A DNA stretch of 38,217 nt from Streptomyces boluensis (lineage in GTDB: Bacteria > Actinomycetota > Actinomycetes > Streptomycetales > Streptomycetaceae), in contig NZ_JAAAHS010000027.1 of the NCBI RefSeq assembly GCF_009908195.1, forward strand, positions 1-38,217, written 5' to 3'. Position 1 is the stretch's first letter. Each line of letters opens with the position of its first letter. A model generated the notes under the pieces. It had not been told where the DNA came from. It ran no database searches and worked only from the letters and a program-made list of their open reading frames with translations. This document shows positions 1-10,071 of this stretch, piece after piece. Both the position numbers and the translations under genes were made by a program.

Positions 1-32
1 CCCCTGGGCCCTCAGCGCCCTCCGCCCCGCCG

Positions 33-1487
33 GTGACGCCGGTGGCCCTGAGCGCGCTGCTCGCCCTCGACGAGCTGGGCCTGCGCCAGATCGCCGGGCC
101 ACGCGCGCGTGAGGCGGGCACCGTCGTCCACTGGGCCCATACCTCCGAACTGGCCGACCCCTCCCCGTACTTGCTCGGCGGCGAACTGCTCCTGACGGCG
201 GGGGTGCACATCGGCTCGGCCGGGGACGGCGACCTCGACGCGTACGTGGCGCGGATCGTGGCCGCGGGCGGCGCGGCCCTGGGCTTCGGCGTGGCCCCGG
301 TGCACGACACCGTGCCGCGCGCCCTGACTGAGGCCTGCGACCGGCACGGCCTGCCCCTGGTCGAGGTGCCGCCGCAGACCACGTTCAGCGGCGTGGCCCG
401 CGCGGTGTGGCGGCTGATGGCGGAGGCACGGCACGCGGAGCTGCGCCGGGTGGCGGAGGCGCAGCAGGGCCTCGCCACGGCTGCGGCACGGCCCGATCCG
501 GTCCCGGCGGTGCTGCGCCAGCTCGCCACCCGGCTCGGCGGCGCGGCGCTGCTGTACGGCCCCGACGGTACGGAGCTGCAGGAGGCGGGCCGGACCCGGC
601 AGGCGGCGCGGGCGGCGCTGCGCGAGCTGACCGACGTGGTGCGCCGCGCCACCCCCGGCGCCCCCGCCTCCGCGGCCGACACGGCCGGACCCGTCCACCT
701 CACCGCGTACGCCCTGGGTGGCGGCCACGGGTTCGCGCTCGGCGTCGCCACGGAGCACCGCGCGGCCGGGGACCACACCATCACCGGGGCCGCCGTCGTC
801 CTGCTCTCGCTGCTGACCGGCGAGCACCAGAGCGCCTCCGAGGCGTCCCGTTCGGCGGCCCTGGTCCGGCTGCTGCTCGGAACGTCACCCGAGTCGGCGG
901 GCGCACTCCTGGGCAGCGAGGCGTGGCGGGTCGTGCACGCGCGCGTGGTGCCGTCGCGGGCGGTGCGGAACCCGCCCTCCCCCGCGGCGCTCGCGGTGAC
1001 GCTCGGCACCCCGCTCGTCGACCCAGCCGACGACGACCCCGACACCGAGGTCGTACGCCTCCTCGTGCCCGCCGAGCACACCGTCGCCCCCGCGCCCGGC
1101 TGGACGCTCGGGGTGTCCGCGCCGGCCGACGTGCCGGACCTGGCCGCTGCCGACGCCCGCGCGGCACGCGCGCTGCGCCGCGCGGTGGCCACCCATGTGT
1201 CCCTGGTGCGGGATCAGGACTCGGGGCTCGCCGCCCTGGTCGGGCCTGCGGAGGCCGAGGCCCACGCGCGCGTGCTGCTCGCTCCGCTCGGCGAGGGCGG
1301 CGCGCTCGCCGAGACGCTGCGCACCTGGCTCTCGTTGCACGGCAGTTGGGACCGTACGGCCACGGCTCTCGGCGTGCACCGCAACACGGTCCGGCAGCGC
1401 GTCGGCCGCTGCGCCACCCTGCTGGATGCGGACCTGGACGATCCGGATGTGCGGATGGAGTTGTGGTTCGCGCTGCGGAACCGCTGA
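33..1487 (+). CDS. PucR-family transcriptional regulator (possibly 5'-truncated by window edge)
   Basis: Predicted DNA-binding regulator of the PucR/CdaR type, 484 aa from a GTG at 33. The N-terminal ~120 residues resemble the PucR ligand-sensing domain (LLGGELLLTAG, then an acidic/hydrophobic stretch up to LVEVPPQTTFS). The last 60 residues (425-484) are the characteristic PucR C-terminal helix-turn-helix, with TATALGVHRNTVRQRV as the recognition region. Such regulators often control purine, amine or amino-acid catabolism; the target here is unknown. No in-frame stop lies between position 3 and the GTG, so the true start could be upstream of the window. It is followed by about 100 bp without a gene and then a co-directional conserved gene. 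Family assignment is firm; ligand and regulon are not visible. Confidence 0.85.
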   Translation: MTPVALSALLALDELGLRQIAGPRAREAGTVVHWAHTSELADPSPYLLGGELLLTAGVHIGSAGDGDLDAYVARIVAAGGAALGFGVAPVHDTVPRALTEACDRHGLPLVEVPPQTTFSGVARAVWRLMAEARHAELRRVAEAQQGLATAAARPDPVPAVLRQLATRLGGAALLYGPDGTELQEAGRTRQAARAALRELTDVVRRATPGAPASAADTAGPVHLTAYALGGGHGFALGVATEHRAAGDHTITGAAVVLLSLLTGEHQSASEASRSAALVRLLLGTSPESAGALLGSEAWRVVHARVVPSRAVRNPPSPAALAVTLGTPLVDPADDDPDTEVVRLLVPAEHTVAPAPGWTLGVSAPADVPDLAAADARAARALRRAVATHVSLVRDQDSGLAALVGPAEAEAHARVLLAPLGEGGALAETLRTWLSLHGSWDRTATALGVHRNTVRQRVGRCATLLDADLDDPDVRMELWFALRNR

Positions 1488-1585
1488 TTCCGGTCACTTG
1501 AGTGCTGTTGGGCGGCTGTCGAAGGGCTGCCGGTCAGGTCCAGGGTTCGGGACGACGAGCCCACCCGCGCGGAGCCGACGGCACA

Positions 1586-2383
1586 ATGGACCCCATGCCG
1601 ATACCCAGCCGTGCCGCCCTCGTCGACCACCTCGTCCGCACCCGTATCGCCGGAGACGTCGCCACACCCCGCGACAACAACCTCTCCCACTACCGCCGGC
1701 TCGCGAACGGCGACCGTCACTACTGGCTCGGCCTGGAGCTCGGTGACCGCTGGACCGACGAGCAGGATGTGCTCGCCGTGATGGCGGAGCGCTGCGGTGT
1801 GAACGACGACCCGGAGCACCGCACCGGGCAGGACACCATCGACCCCGAGCTGACGGTCGACGCCCTGGAGCGGATGGCGGCCCGGCTGCGCAAGGCGGCC
1901 GCGGGCAAGGAACGTGTGCTGTTCGCGACCGGCCACCCCGGCGGCCTCCTCGACGTGCACCGCGCGACCGCGGCCGCGCTGCGCTCGGCGGGCTGCGAGA
2001 TCGTGGTGATCCCGGGCGGCCTCACGGCCGACGAGGGCTATGTCTTCCAGTTCGCCGACGTGGCGGTCCTGGAGCGCGGCGCGACGCTGTGGCACACCCA
2101 CTCCCCCGAGCCGATGAAGGCGATCCTGGACGGCCTGGAGCGCGACGGCCGCCCGCAGCCCGACCTCGTCGTCGCCGACCACGGCTGGGCGGGGTTCGCG
2201 GGTCAGCGCGGCCTGGACTCGATCGGGTACGCGGACTGCAACGACCCGGCGCTGTTCATCGGCGAGTCCGAGGGCACGCTGCAGGTGACGGTGCCGCTCG
2301 ACGACCACGTCACGGACCCGCGGTTCTACGACCCGATGACGGCCTACCTGCTGGACTCCGCGGGCCTCTCACCGGCGGCCTGA
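1586..2383 (+). CDS. Conserved actinobacterial protein, possible phosphatase
   Basis: A 265-aa soluble protein without signal peptide or membrane segment. I know homologues in Streptomyces that are annotated only loosely as phosphatases; no classical phosphatase motif is obvious. Distinct blocks are LFATGHPGGLLDVH (mid-protein), VIPGGL, LWHTHSPEPM, VADHGWAGFAGQRGLDS and FIGESEG near the C-terminus. Two starts are close: ATG 1586 (MDPMPIPS) with GGAG at 1571-1574, and ATG 1595, which would place that GGAG 20 nt away; I chose 1586. The 3' end overlaps the convergent CDF gene by 40 bp, so the two coding sequences share their termini. The coding call is strong; the function is uncertain. Confidence 0.75.
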   Translation: MDPMPIPSRAALVDHLVRTRIAGDVATPRDNNLSHYRRLANGDRHYWLGLELGDRWTDEQDVLAVMAERCGVNDDPEHRTGQDTIDPELTVDALERMAARLRKAAAGKERVLFATGHPGGLLDVHRATAAALRSAGCEIVVIPGGLTADEGYVFQFADVAVLERGATLWHTHSPEPMKAILDGLERDGRPQPDLVVADHGWAGFAGQRGLDSIGYADCNDPALFIGESEGTLQVTVPLDDHVTDPRFYDPMTAYLLDSAGLSPAA

Positions 2384-3330
2384 GGACCGGGCGTCGGGTC
2401 CAGGTAGACCCGGCGGATCGCCGGGAAACGCTCCCTGAGCCGGCGCTCCAGGCGGTCGCAGGCCTGCTCGATCTCGGCGGCCCGCGACACGTTCCGGAAG
2501 TCGACCTTCGCCGCGACGAGCGCCTCGCGCGGGCCCTGGAGCAGCGTGGTCAGCTCCAGTACGCCGTCCACATGCGGGTCCGCCAGGAGCAGGGCCCGCA
2601 CCTCGGCCCGCATCGGCGCGGGCAGCGGGCGCCCGATCAGGAGGTCGGCGTTGGAGCGGCCGAGGATCCAGGCGACGTAGATGAGCAGCAGGCCGATGCA
2701 GAGGGAGGCGGCGCCGTCCCAGGCGCTGGAGCCGGTGAGCTGGCCGCCGAGCAGTCCGCCCGCGGCGAGCACCAGACCGGCGAGCGCCGCGGTGTCCTCC
2801 AGGACGACGGCCTTCACCGCGGTGTCCGGGGTGTGCCGCAGATACCGCCCGAGGCGCACCTTGAACCGCTCCGCCTCGCCCCGCGCCTGCTTCAGACCGG
2901 TGCGCAGCGAGTAGCCCTCCAGGACGAACGCGACAGCGAGTACGACGTACGCCACGAGCGGATCGCCCGGCTCCTCGCCGTGCGTGAGCGTGTGGATGCC
3001 GTCGTACACGGCGAAGACGCCGCCGCCCACGAAGGTGGCGACGGCGGCGAGCAGCGCCCACAGATAGCGGGCGCCGCCGTAGCCGAGCGGATGGTCCTCG
3101 TCGGCGGGGCGCGCGCCGCTCTTGAGGGAGACGAGCAGCATCAGTTCGGTGACCGTGTCGGCCACCGAGTGCGCGGCCTCGGAGAGCATCGCGCTCGATC
3201 CGCTGATCACCCCGGCGATCGCCTTGGCGACGGCGATGCCGAGATTGGCCACCGCCGCGACGACGACGGTGAAGGTCGACTCCGGTTGCTCCTCGGGCCC
3301 TTGCCGCGTCTCGCTCACATCGCTCGCCAT
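2344..3330 (-). CDS. Cation diffusion facilitator (CDF) family metal transporter
   Basis: A 328-aa inner-membrane protein of the CDF family, expected to export divalent metals (Zn, Co, Fe or Mn) in exchange for protons. About six hydrophobic segments are visible. The first metal-site motif HSVAD is present in TM2 (SEAAHSVADT). The usual TM5 pair is less canonical, with VLEDTAALAG in place of a clear H/D-x3-D, so substrate prediction is unsafe. A C-terminal cytoplasmic domain of about 90 residues (EVRALLLADPHVDGVLEL onward) fits the CDF dimerisation domain. It lies 83 bp downstream of the thioesterase gene and converges on the preceding gene with a 40-bp overlap. No Shine-Dalgarno precedes the ATG; a TAGCGT hexamer 7 nt upstream suggests leaderless transcription. 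Confidence 0.88.
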   Translation of the reverse strand: MASDVSETRQGPEEQPESTFTVVVAAVANLGIAVAKAIAGVISGSSAMLSEAAHSVADTVTELMLLVSLKSGARPADEDHPLGYGGARYLWALLAAVATFVGGGVFAVYDGIHTLTHGEEPGDPLVAYVVLAVAFVLEGYSLRTGLKQARGEAERFKVRLGRYLRHTPDTAVKAVVLEDTAALAGLVLAAGGLLGGQLTGSSAWDGAASLCIGLLLIYVAWILGRSNADLLIGRPLPAPMRAEVRALLLADPHVDGVLELTTLLQGPREALVAAKVDFRNVSRAAEIEQACDRLERRLRERFPAIRRVYLDPTPGPQAAGERPAESSR

Positions 3331-3337
3331 GGTCGGG

Positions 3338-3343
3338 ACGCTA
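3338..3343 (-). promoter_or_regulatory. Candidate -10 element for a leaderless CDF transcript
   Basis: The minus strand reads TAGCGT (TANNNT class) followed by 7 nt and the ATG of the CDF gene. This spacing would put the first transcribed base at the start codon. No convincing -35 box is visible, so this is only a candidate. Confidence 0.3.
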
Positions 3344-3413
3344 TCCAGGGAGCGCGGTACGGGCTACTCGGCCGGCACGCACGCGTGGAGGCTGATTTCC
3401 CCGCGGGAACGGC

Positions 3414-4280
3414 CTACTTGGCGCGGGGTACGCGGACCACGCCTTCCTGGATGACCGAGATCGCGAGCTGCCCGTCACGCGTGTAGATCCGCGCCTGCCC
3501 GAGCCCGCGACCACCCGAGGCGGAGGGCGACTCCTGGTCGTAGAGCAGCCACTCGTCGGCGCGGAACGGCCGGTGGAACCACATCGCGTGGTCGAGCGAG
3601 GCGCCCACCACGTCGCCGACCGCCCAGCCGCCGCGCCCGTGCGCGAGCAGCACCGAGTCGAGCAGCGTCATGTCGGAGACGTACGTGGCGAGGCAGACGT
3701 GCAGCAGGGGGTCGTCGGCCAGCTTGCCGTTGGTGCGGAACCAGACCTGGGAGCGCGGCTCGCGCGGGGTGCCGACGCTGCCCCACGGAGGCGTCTCCGC
3801 GTACCGCAGGTCGACGGCGGCGCGGGCCTCGACCAGGCGCTCCGCCACCTCGGCCGGGAGGTGCCTGGGCAGCATCTCGGCGGCGGTGGGCAGCGACTCC
3901 GGGTCGGGCGCCGCGGGCATGGGCTCCTGGTGCTCGAGCCCGTCCTCGTACTCCTGGAAGGACGCGGAGAGGTGGAAGATCGGCTGCCCGTGCTGGACCG
4001 CCACCACACGGCGCGTGGTGAAGGACCGGCCGTCGCGGATGCGGTCGACCGTGTAGACGATCGGCGCGCCCGGGTCGCCGGGGCGCAGGAAGTACGCGTG
4101 CAGGGAGTGCGCCCCGCGCCCTTCGGGCACCGTGCGTCCGGCGGCGATCAGGGCCTGGGCCGCGACCTGGCCGCCGAACACCCGGGGCACGATCGCCGAA
4201 CGCGACCGGCCCCGGAAGATGTCCTCCTCGATCCGCTCGAGGTCGAGGAGATCGAGGAGGCCGTCGAGAGCTTGGGTCAC
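3414..4280 (-). CDS. tesB: Acyl-CoA thioesterase II (TesB family)
   Basis: Hydrolyses acyl-CoA to free fatty acid and CoA in the cytoplasm. It has 288 aa, the usual length for the double-hotdog TesB family. Recognisable blocks are the N-terminal FGGQVAAQALIAAGRTVP, SLHAYFLRPGDP, the second hotdog helix LDHAMWFHRPFRADEWLLYD, and the C-terminal GQARIYTRDGQLAISVIQEG that carries the conserved Gln/Thr active-site region. It starts at GTG 4280, overlapping the stop of the upstream acyl-CoA dehydrogenase by 4 bp (GTGA), so the two are translationally coupled and probably act in the same acyl-CoA turnover. An open frame continues far upstream of this GTG, but that part is antisense noise over the dehydrogenase. 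Confidence 0.92.
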   Translation of the reverse strand: MTQALDGLLDLLDLERIEEDIFRGRSRSAIVPRVFGGQVAAQALIAAGRTVPEGRGAHSLHAYFLRPGDPGAPIVYTVDRIRDGRSFTTRRVVAVQHGQPIFHLSASFQEYEDGLEHQEPMPAAPDPESLPTAAEMLPRHLPAEVAERLVEARAAVDLRYAETPPWGSVGTPREPRSQVWFRTNGKLADDPLLHVCLATYVSDMTLLDSVLLAHGRGGWAVGDVVGASLDHAMWFHRPFRADEWLLYDQESPSASGGRGLGQARIYTRDGQLAISVIQEGVVRVPRAK

Positions 4281-5434
4281 AGACCCATGTCCTTCGCGAT
4301 GATCGTCTTCATGATCTCGCTCGTGCCGCCGTAGATGCGGTTGACGCGGTTGTCCGCGTAGAGGCGGGCGATCGGGTACTCGTTCATGAAGCCGTAGCCG
4401 CCGTGCAGCTGGAGGCAGCGGTCGATCACGCGGTGGGCGACCTCGGTGCAGAACAGCTTGGCGCTGGCGGCCTCGGCCGGGGTCAGCTCGCCCGCGTCGA
4501 GGGCCTCCAGGGCGCGGTCGGCGACGGCCTCGGCGGCGTCCACCTCGGCCTGGCAGGCGGCCAGTTCGAACTTGGTGTTCTGGAAGGAGGCGACCGTCTT
4601 GCCGAAGACCGTGCGGTCCTGGACGTACTCCTTGGCGAACCGGACGGCGGCCTTGGCCTGCGCGTAGGCGCCGAAGGCGATGCCCCAGCGCTCGGAGGCG
4701 AGGTTGTGGCCGAGGTAGTAGAAGCCCTTGTTCTCCTCGCCGAGCAGGTCCTCGACCGGGACCTTCACGTCGACGAACGCCAGCTCGGCGGTGTCGGAGG
4801 TCTTCAGGCCGAGCTTGTCGAGCTTGCGGCCGACGGAGTAGCCCTCGGACTTGGTGTCGACGGCGAAGAGAGAGATGCCGAAGCGGCGGTCCTCGGCCGT
4901 GGGGGCGGAGGTGCGGGCGCAGACGATGACCTTGTCGGCGTGGACGCCGCCGGTGATGAAGGTCTTGGCACCGTTGAGGACGTAGTGCGTGCCGTCCTCG
5001 GAGAGCTTGGCGGTGGTCTTCATGCCCGCGAGGTCGGAGCCGGTGCCCGGCTCGGTCATCGCGAGGGCCCACATCTCCTCGCCGGAGACGAACTTCGGCA
5101 GGAAGCGCTTCTTCTGCTCGTCGGTGGCGAGCATCTTGATGTACGGCAGGCCGAGCAGCACGTGCACGCCGGAGCCGCCGAACTGGACGCCCGCGCGGGA
5201 CGTCTCCTCGTACATCACGGCCTCGAACTTGTACGAGTCGATGCCGGCGCCGCCGAACTCCTCGGGGACGCGGATGCCGAAGACGCCCAGCTCGGCGAGC
5301 TTGTAGTAGAAGTCGCGCGGCGCCTGGCCCGCGGCGAACCACTCGTCGTAGACGGGGACGACCTCGGCCTCGATGAAGGCGCGCAGGGTCTCCCGGAACG
5401 CCTCGTGGTCCTCATTGAAAACGGTACGGCGCAC
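4277..5434 (-). CDS. Acyl-CoA dehydrogenase (helix-G Glu type)
   Basis: FAD-dependent alpha,beta-dehydrogenase of an acyl-CoA thioester, 385 aa from GTG 5434. That start has an AGGAGG 6 nt upstream, which is why I prefer it to the longer frame opening at 5476. Family motifs are MWALAMTEPGTGSDLAG (residues 121-137), the FAD/substrate segment TFITGG, RTVFGKTVASFQNTKF, and LQLHGGYGFMNEYPIARLYAD. The C-terminal signature reads YGGTSEIM, without the Glu found in short/medium-chain enzymes. The catalytic base is instead probably Glu248 in LASERWG, as in isovaleryl-CoA and long-chain dehydrogenases. It forms a coupled pair with the downstream thioesterase and follows the TetR gene by 243 bp, with its own probable operator upstream. 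An isovaleryl-CoA role is plausible given the carboxylase operon next door but is inferred. Confidence 0.92.
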   Translation of the reverse strand: MRRTVFNEDHEAFRETLRAFIEAEVVPVYDEWFAAGQAPRDFYYKLAELGVFGIRVPEEFGGAGIDSYKFEAVMYEETSRAGVQFGGSGVHVLLGLPYIKMLATDEQKKRFLPKFVSGEEMWALAMTEPGTGSDLAGMKTTAKLSEDGTHYVLNGAKTFITGGVHADKVIVCARTSAPTAEDRRFGISLFAVDTKSEGYSVGRKLDKLGLKTSDTAELAFVDVKVPVEDLLGEENKGFYYLGHNLASERWGIAFGAYAQAKAAVRFAKEYVQDRTVFGKTVASFQNTKFELAACQAEVDAAEAVADRALEALDAGELTPAEAASAKLFCTEVAHRVIDRCLQLHGGYGFMNEYPIARLYADNRVNRIYGGTSEIMKTIIAKDMGL

Positions 5435-5496
5435 GGTCGGCCTCCTGGTCGTCTTCGGATCGCTCCCGGATGGCACATCCGCACACCGGCAGCACG

Positions 5497-5516
5497 CTGG
5501 CTAAGCGCTTGCTCAG
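5497..5516. promoter_or_regulatory. Palindromic operator CTG-N3-AAGCGCTT-N3-CAG upstream of acyl-CoA dehydrogenase
   Basis: A 20-bp near-palindrome with a perfect 8-bp core AAGCGCTT and matching outer CTG/CAG trinucleotides lies 63 bp upstream of the acyl-CoA dehydrogenase start. Position and symmetry fit a TetR-type operator. It differs from the GTTAAC-type sites next to the local TetR gene, so a different regulator may bind it. Confidence 0.5.
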
Positions 5517-5677
5517 ACAGAAGTTACCCGGCAGTCTCCAAGGCTGTCCAGAGTGGATGAGCCGCGGCGTACGTCACATGCCGCGACCGGCACCACGCGC
5601 GCGCCCGCGAAGTGGCGACTCCCGCGCCGGTCCGGATCGGCCGACGCCGCCCAGCCGACACCCTCGACCGACGCCGC

Positions 5678-6289
5678 TCAGCCGACGCCGTCGGATGCGG
5701 CCGCCGCGAAGGCGCCGCGGGCGAGCCGGTGCAGGAGTCCCGCCATCGCACCGCGGCCGGGCAGCGGGCCGGGGCGGCTCAGGTGCGGCGTGGAGTTGAG
5801 CAGGCCGAAGACCGCGTGCACGGTCGCACGCGCCACCGCCTCGGTGAGCTGGGGGTAGACCTCGCGCACGACCTCCACCCACAGCTCCACGTACTGCCGC
5901 TGGAGCTGGCGGACCAGCTTGCGGTCGCTGTCGCGGAGGCGGTCGAGTTCGCGGTCGTGCAGGGTGATCAGGGGGCGGTCGTCGAGGGCGAAGTCGATAT
6001 GGCCCTCGATCAGCGAGTCGAGCAGCTCGTCGGCGACGACCCCGCCGTCCCGCGCCTCGGTGGCGCGCAGCTTGCCGCCGGTCAGGAGGCGGCCACTGAT
6101 GCCGACCAGGAGCTCGGCGAGCATCGCGTCCTTGCCCGCGAAGTGCCGATAGAGACCGGGGCCGCTGATGCCCACGGCGGCCCCTATCTCGTCGACGCCG
6201 ACGCCGTGGAATCCACGCTCGGCGAAGAGGCGGGCGGCCTCCTTGAGGATCTGCTCGCGGCGGGTCGGGGCCGCACTGGTGGTGCTCAT
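5678..6289 (-). CDS. TetR-family transcriptional regulator of acyl-CoA / leucine catabolism (AccR-like)
   Basis: A 203-aa TetR protein. The N-terminal helix-turn-helix is clear: ILKEAARLFAERGFHGVGVDEIG, then VGISGPGLYRHFAGKDAML as recognition helix and following residues. The remainder is an all-helical ligand-binding domain. It is transcribed divergently from the carboxylase-HMG-CoA lyase-acdH operon, and two 16-bp palindromes lie in the intervening promoter, so autoregulation and control of that operon are likely. I recall a S. avermitilis TetR repressor, AccR, linked to short-chain acyl-CoA homeostasis and reported to bind GTTAA-N6-TTAAC; the sites here match that pattern. The ligand is probably a short-chain acyl-CoA (inference). 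No Shine-Dalgarno precedes ATG 6289, and a -10-like TAGAAT 6 nt upstream suggests a leaderless mRNA. Confidence 0.88.
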   Translation of the reverse strand: MSTTSAAPTRREQILKEAARLFAERGFHGVGVDEIGAAVGISGPGLYRHFAGKDAMLAELLVGISGRLLTGGKLRATEARDGGVVADELLDSLIEGHIDFALDDRPLITLHDRELDRLRDSDRKLVRQLQRQYVELWVEVVREVYPQLTEAVARATVHAVFGLLNSTPHLSRPGPLPGRGAMAGLLHRLARGAFAAAASDGVG

Positions 6290-6295
6290 GAATTC

Positions 6296-6301
6296 ATTCT
6301 A
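6296..6301 (-). promoter_or_regulatory. Candidate -10 box, leaderless TetR promoter
   Basis: The minus strand reads TAGAAT (TANNNT) ending 6 nt before the TetR ATG, consistent with transcription starting at the start codon. A TTAACG hexamer 18 nt further upstream could serve as -35 and falls within the first palindrome, so operator binding would occlude it. Confidence 0.45.
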
Positions 6302-6310
6302 GACAGGGCG

Positions 6311-6326
6311 GTTAGCGGTCGTTAAC
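6311..6326. promoter_or_regulatory. TetR operator site 1 (GTTAG-N6-TTAAC)
   Basis: GTTAGCGGTCGTTAAC is a 16-bp imperfect palindrome between the divergent TetR gene and carboxylase operon. One base in the left arm departs from GTTAA-N6-TTAAC. It overlaps the proposed -35 region of the TetR promoter. Confidence 0.65.
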
Positions 6327-6340
6327 CTGGTGGAAGCAGT

Positions 6341-6356
6341 GTTAACGCTCATTAAC
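6341..6356. promoter_or_regulatory. TetR operator site 2 (GTTAA-N6-TTAAC)
   Basis: GTTAACGCTCATTAAC fits GTTAA-N6-TTAAC exactly. Its centre is 30 bp from that of site 1, roughly three helical turns, so two dimers would sit on the same face of the DNA. It lies 63 bp upstream of the carboxylase start codon. Confidence 0.7.
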
Positions 6357-6418
6357 GTCGTGCGGCAGACCGTACGGGGTCATCACGGGCAAGTCGTACG
6401 GGCAAGGGGGCTCAGACG

Positions 6419-8050
<1,632 letters not shown>

Positions 8051-8055
8051 GGACC

Positions 8056-10071
8056 ATGACTTCCACACCCATGAACGCCCGGAGTTCGGCCCCGACGCCG
8101 ATGTTCGACACCGTCCTGGTCGCCAACCGCGGCGAGATCGCGGTCCGCGTGATCCGTACGCTGCGCGAGCTCGGGGTCCGCTCGGTGGCCGTGTACAGCG
8201 ACGCGGACGCCGACGCCCGGCACGTCCACGAGGCCGACACCGCGGTGCGGATCGGGCCGCCGGCCGCCGCCGAGAGCTATCTGTCGGTGGAGCGGCTGCT
8301 CGAGGCGGCCACCAGGACCGGCGCCCAGGCGGTGCACCCGGGGTACGGATTCCTGGCGGAGAACGCCTCCTTCGCGCGTGCCTGCGTCGAGGCGGGCCTG
8401 AGCTTCATCGGCCCGTCCGCCGACGCCATCTCCCTGATGGGCGACAAGATCCGCGCCAAGGAGACCGTGCGGGCGGCCGGTGTCCCGGTGGTGCCCGGCT
8501 CCTCCGGCTCGGGCCTGTCCGACGGCGAACTGGCGGCGGCGGCACGGGAGATCGGCATGCCGGTGCTCCTGAAGCCCTCCGCGGGCGGCGGCGGCAAGGG
8601 CATGCGCCTGACCCGCCTGGAGTCGGCGCTCCTGGAGGAGATCGCGGCCGCCCGGCGTGAGGCACGCGCGTCCTTCGGCGACGACACGCTGCTCGTGGAG
8701 CGCTGGGTCGACCGGCCCCGGCACATCGAGATCCAGGTGCTCGCCGACACCCACGGGAACGTGATCCACCTCGGGGAGCGCGAGTGCTCCCTCCAGCGCC
8801 GCCACCAGAAGATCATCGAGGAGGCGCCGTCCGTCCTGCTCGACGAGGCGACCCGCGCGGCCATGGGCGCCGCCGCGGTCCAGGCGGCCCGCTCCTGCGG
8901 CTATGTCGGCGCGGGCACGGTGGAGTTCATCGTGCCGGGCGACGACCCCTCGGCGTACTACTTCATGGAGATGAACACCCGCCTCCAGGTGGAGCATCCG
9001 GTCACCGAGCTGGTCACCGGGCTCGACCTGGTGGAGTGGCAGCTGCGCGTCGCCGCAGGCGAGCGACTGCCGTACGGCCAGGAGGACATCAGCCTCACCG
9101 GGCACGCGGTGGAGGCCCGGATCTGCGCCGAGGACCCGGCGCGCGGGTTCCTGCCCTCCGGCGGCACGGTGCTCGCCCTGCGCGAGCCGCAGGGCGACGG
9201 GGTGCGCACCGACTCGGGCCTCTCCGAGGGCACGGAGGTCGGCAGTCTCTACGACCCGATGCTCTCCAAGGTGATCGCGTACGGCCCGGACCGGGCGACC
9301 GCGCTGCGCAAGTTGCGGGCCGCGCTCGCGCGCACGGTGACGCTCGGCGTGCCCACCAACGCGGGCTTCCTGCGCCGTCTGCTCGCCCATCCGGCCGTGG
9401 TGGCCGGGGAGTTGGACACCGGCCTGGTCGAGCGAGTGGCGGACGAGCTGGTCGAGAAGGGCGTCCCGGACGAGGTGTACGAGGCGGCGGCAGCGGTGCG
9501 GCTCGACCGGCTGGCCCCGCGCGGCGACGGCTGGGTCGACCCGTTCTCGGTGCCGGACGGCTGGCGGCTCGGCGGCACGCCCGCTCCGGTCGGCTTCGAC
9601 CTGCGGGTGCCGGGGGCCGAACCCGTCACCCGCGCGGTGCGCGACCGGGGCCACCACGTCACGGCGGACCGGGTGACGGTCGCGGTGGACGGGATCACCC
9701 ATACGTTCCACCGCGCGGGCGACTGGCTGGGCCGGGACGGCGACGCCTGGCACGTGCAGTCGTACGACACGGTCGCGGCGTCGCTGACCGGCGCCGCGCA
9801 CGCCGGGGCGGACACACTGGCCGCGCCGATGCCCGGCACCGTCACGGTGGTGAAGGTCGCCGTGGGCGACGAAGTGGCCGCCGGACAGAGCCTGTTGGTG
9901 GTGGAGGCGATGAAGATGGAGCACGTCATCTCCGCACCGCACGCGGGCACGGTCGCCGAGCTGGACGTCGTCCCCGGCGCGACGGTCGCCATGGACCAGG
10001 TGCTGGCCGTGATCGCACCCCACGAGGACCCGGCCGACGCCTCCCCCGGCACCGAGGAGGCAGCGCGATGA
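8056..10071 (+). CDS. accA1: Biotin carboxylase / biotin carboxyl carrier (alpha) subunit of acyl-CoA carboxylase
   Basis: ATP-dependent carboxylation of its own biotin, which then feeds the beta subunit encoded just upstream. 671 aa from ATG 8056. Domain order: biotin carboxylase N-domain ([19 protein letters not shown] from about residue 20), ATP-grasp ([50 protein letters not shown]), biotin carboxylase C-domain ([12 protein letters not shown]), a linker, and a C-terminal biotinyl domain. The biotin-accepting lysine is Lys620 in [10 protein letters not shown]. The stop overlaps the HMG-CoA lyase ATG (ATGA). The Shine-Dalgarno before ATG 8056 is close and weak; ATG 8101 ([11 protein letters not shown]) is a possible shorter start. 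Confidence 0.94.
   Translation: MTSTPMNARSSAPTPMFDTVLVANRGEIAVRVIRTLRELGVRSVAVYSDADADARHVHEADTAVRIGPPAAAESYLSVERLLEAATRTGAQAVHPGYGFLAENASFARACVEAGLSFIGPSADAISLMGDKIRAKETVRAAGVPVVPGSSGSGLSDGELAAAAREIGMPVLLKPSAGGGGKGMRLTRLESALLEEIAAARREARASFGDDTLLVERWVDRPRHIEIQVLADTHGNVIHLGERECSLQRRHQKIIEEAPSVLLDEATRAAMGAAAVQAARSCGYVGAGTVEFIVPGDDPSAYYFMEMNTRLQVEHPVTELVTGLDLVEWQLRVAAGERLPYGQEDISLTGHAVEARICAEDPARGFLPSGGTVLALREPQGDGVRTDSGLSEGTEVGSLYDPMLSKVIAYGPDRATALRKLRAALARTVTLGVPTNAGFLRRLLAHPAVVAGELDTGLVERVADELVEKGVPDEVYEAAAAVRLDRLAPRGDGWVDPFSVPDGWRLGGTPAPVGFDLRVPGAEPVTRAVRDRGHHVTADRVTVAVDGITHTFHRAGDWLGRDGDAWHVQSYDTVAASLTGAAHAGADTLAAPMPGTVTVVKVAVGDEVAAGQSLLVVEAMKMEHVISAPHAGTVAELDVVPGATVAMDQVLAVIAPHEDPADASPGTEEAAR

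Noticed and set aside
3414-5342. A 642-aa open frame that looks like a large Arg/Gly-rich fusion with the thioesterase
   Set aside because: The N-terminal 350 residues are the out-of-frame shadow of the acyl-CoA dehydrogenase gene; the real thioesterase begins at GTG 4280 with a normal overlap.
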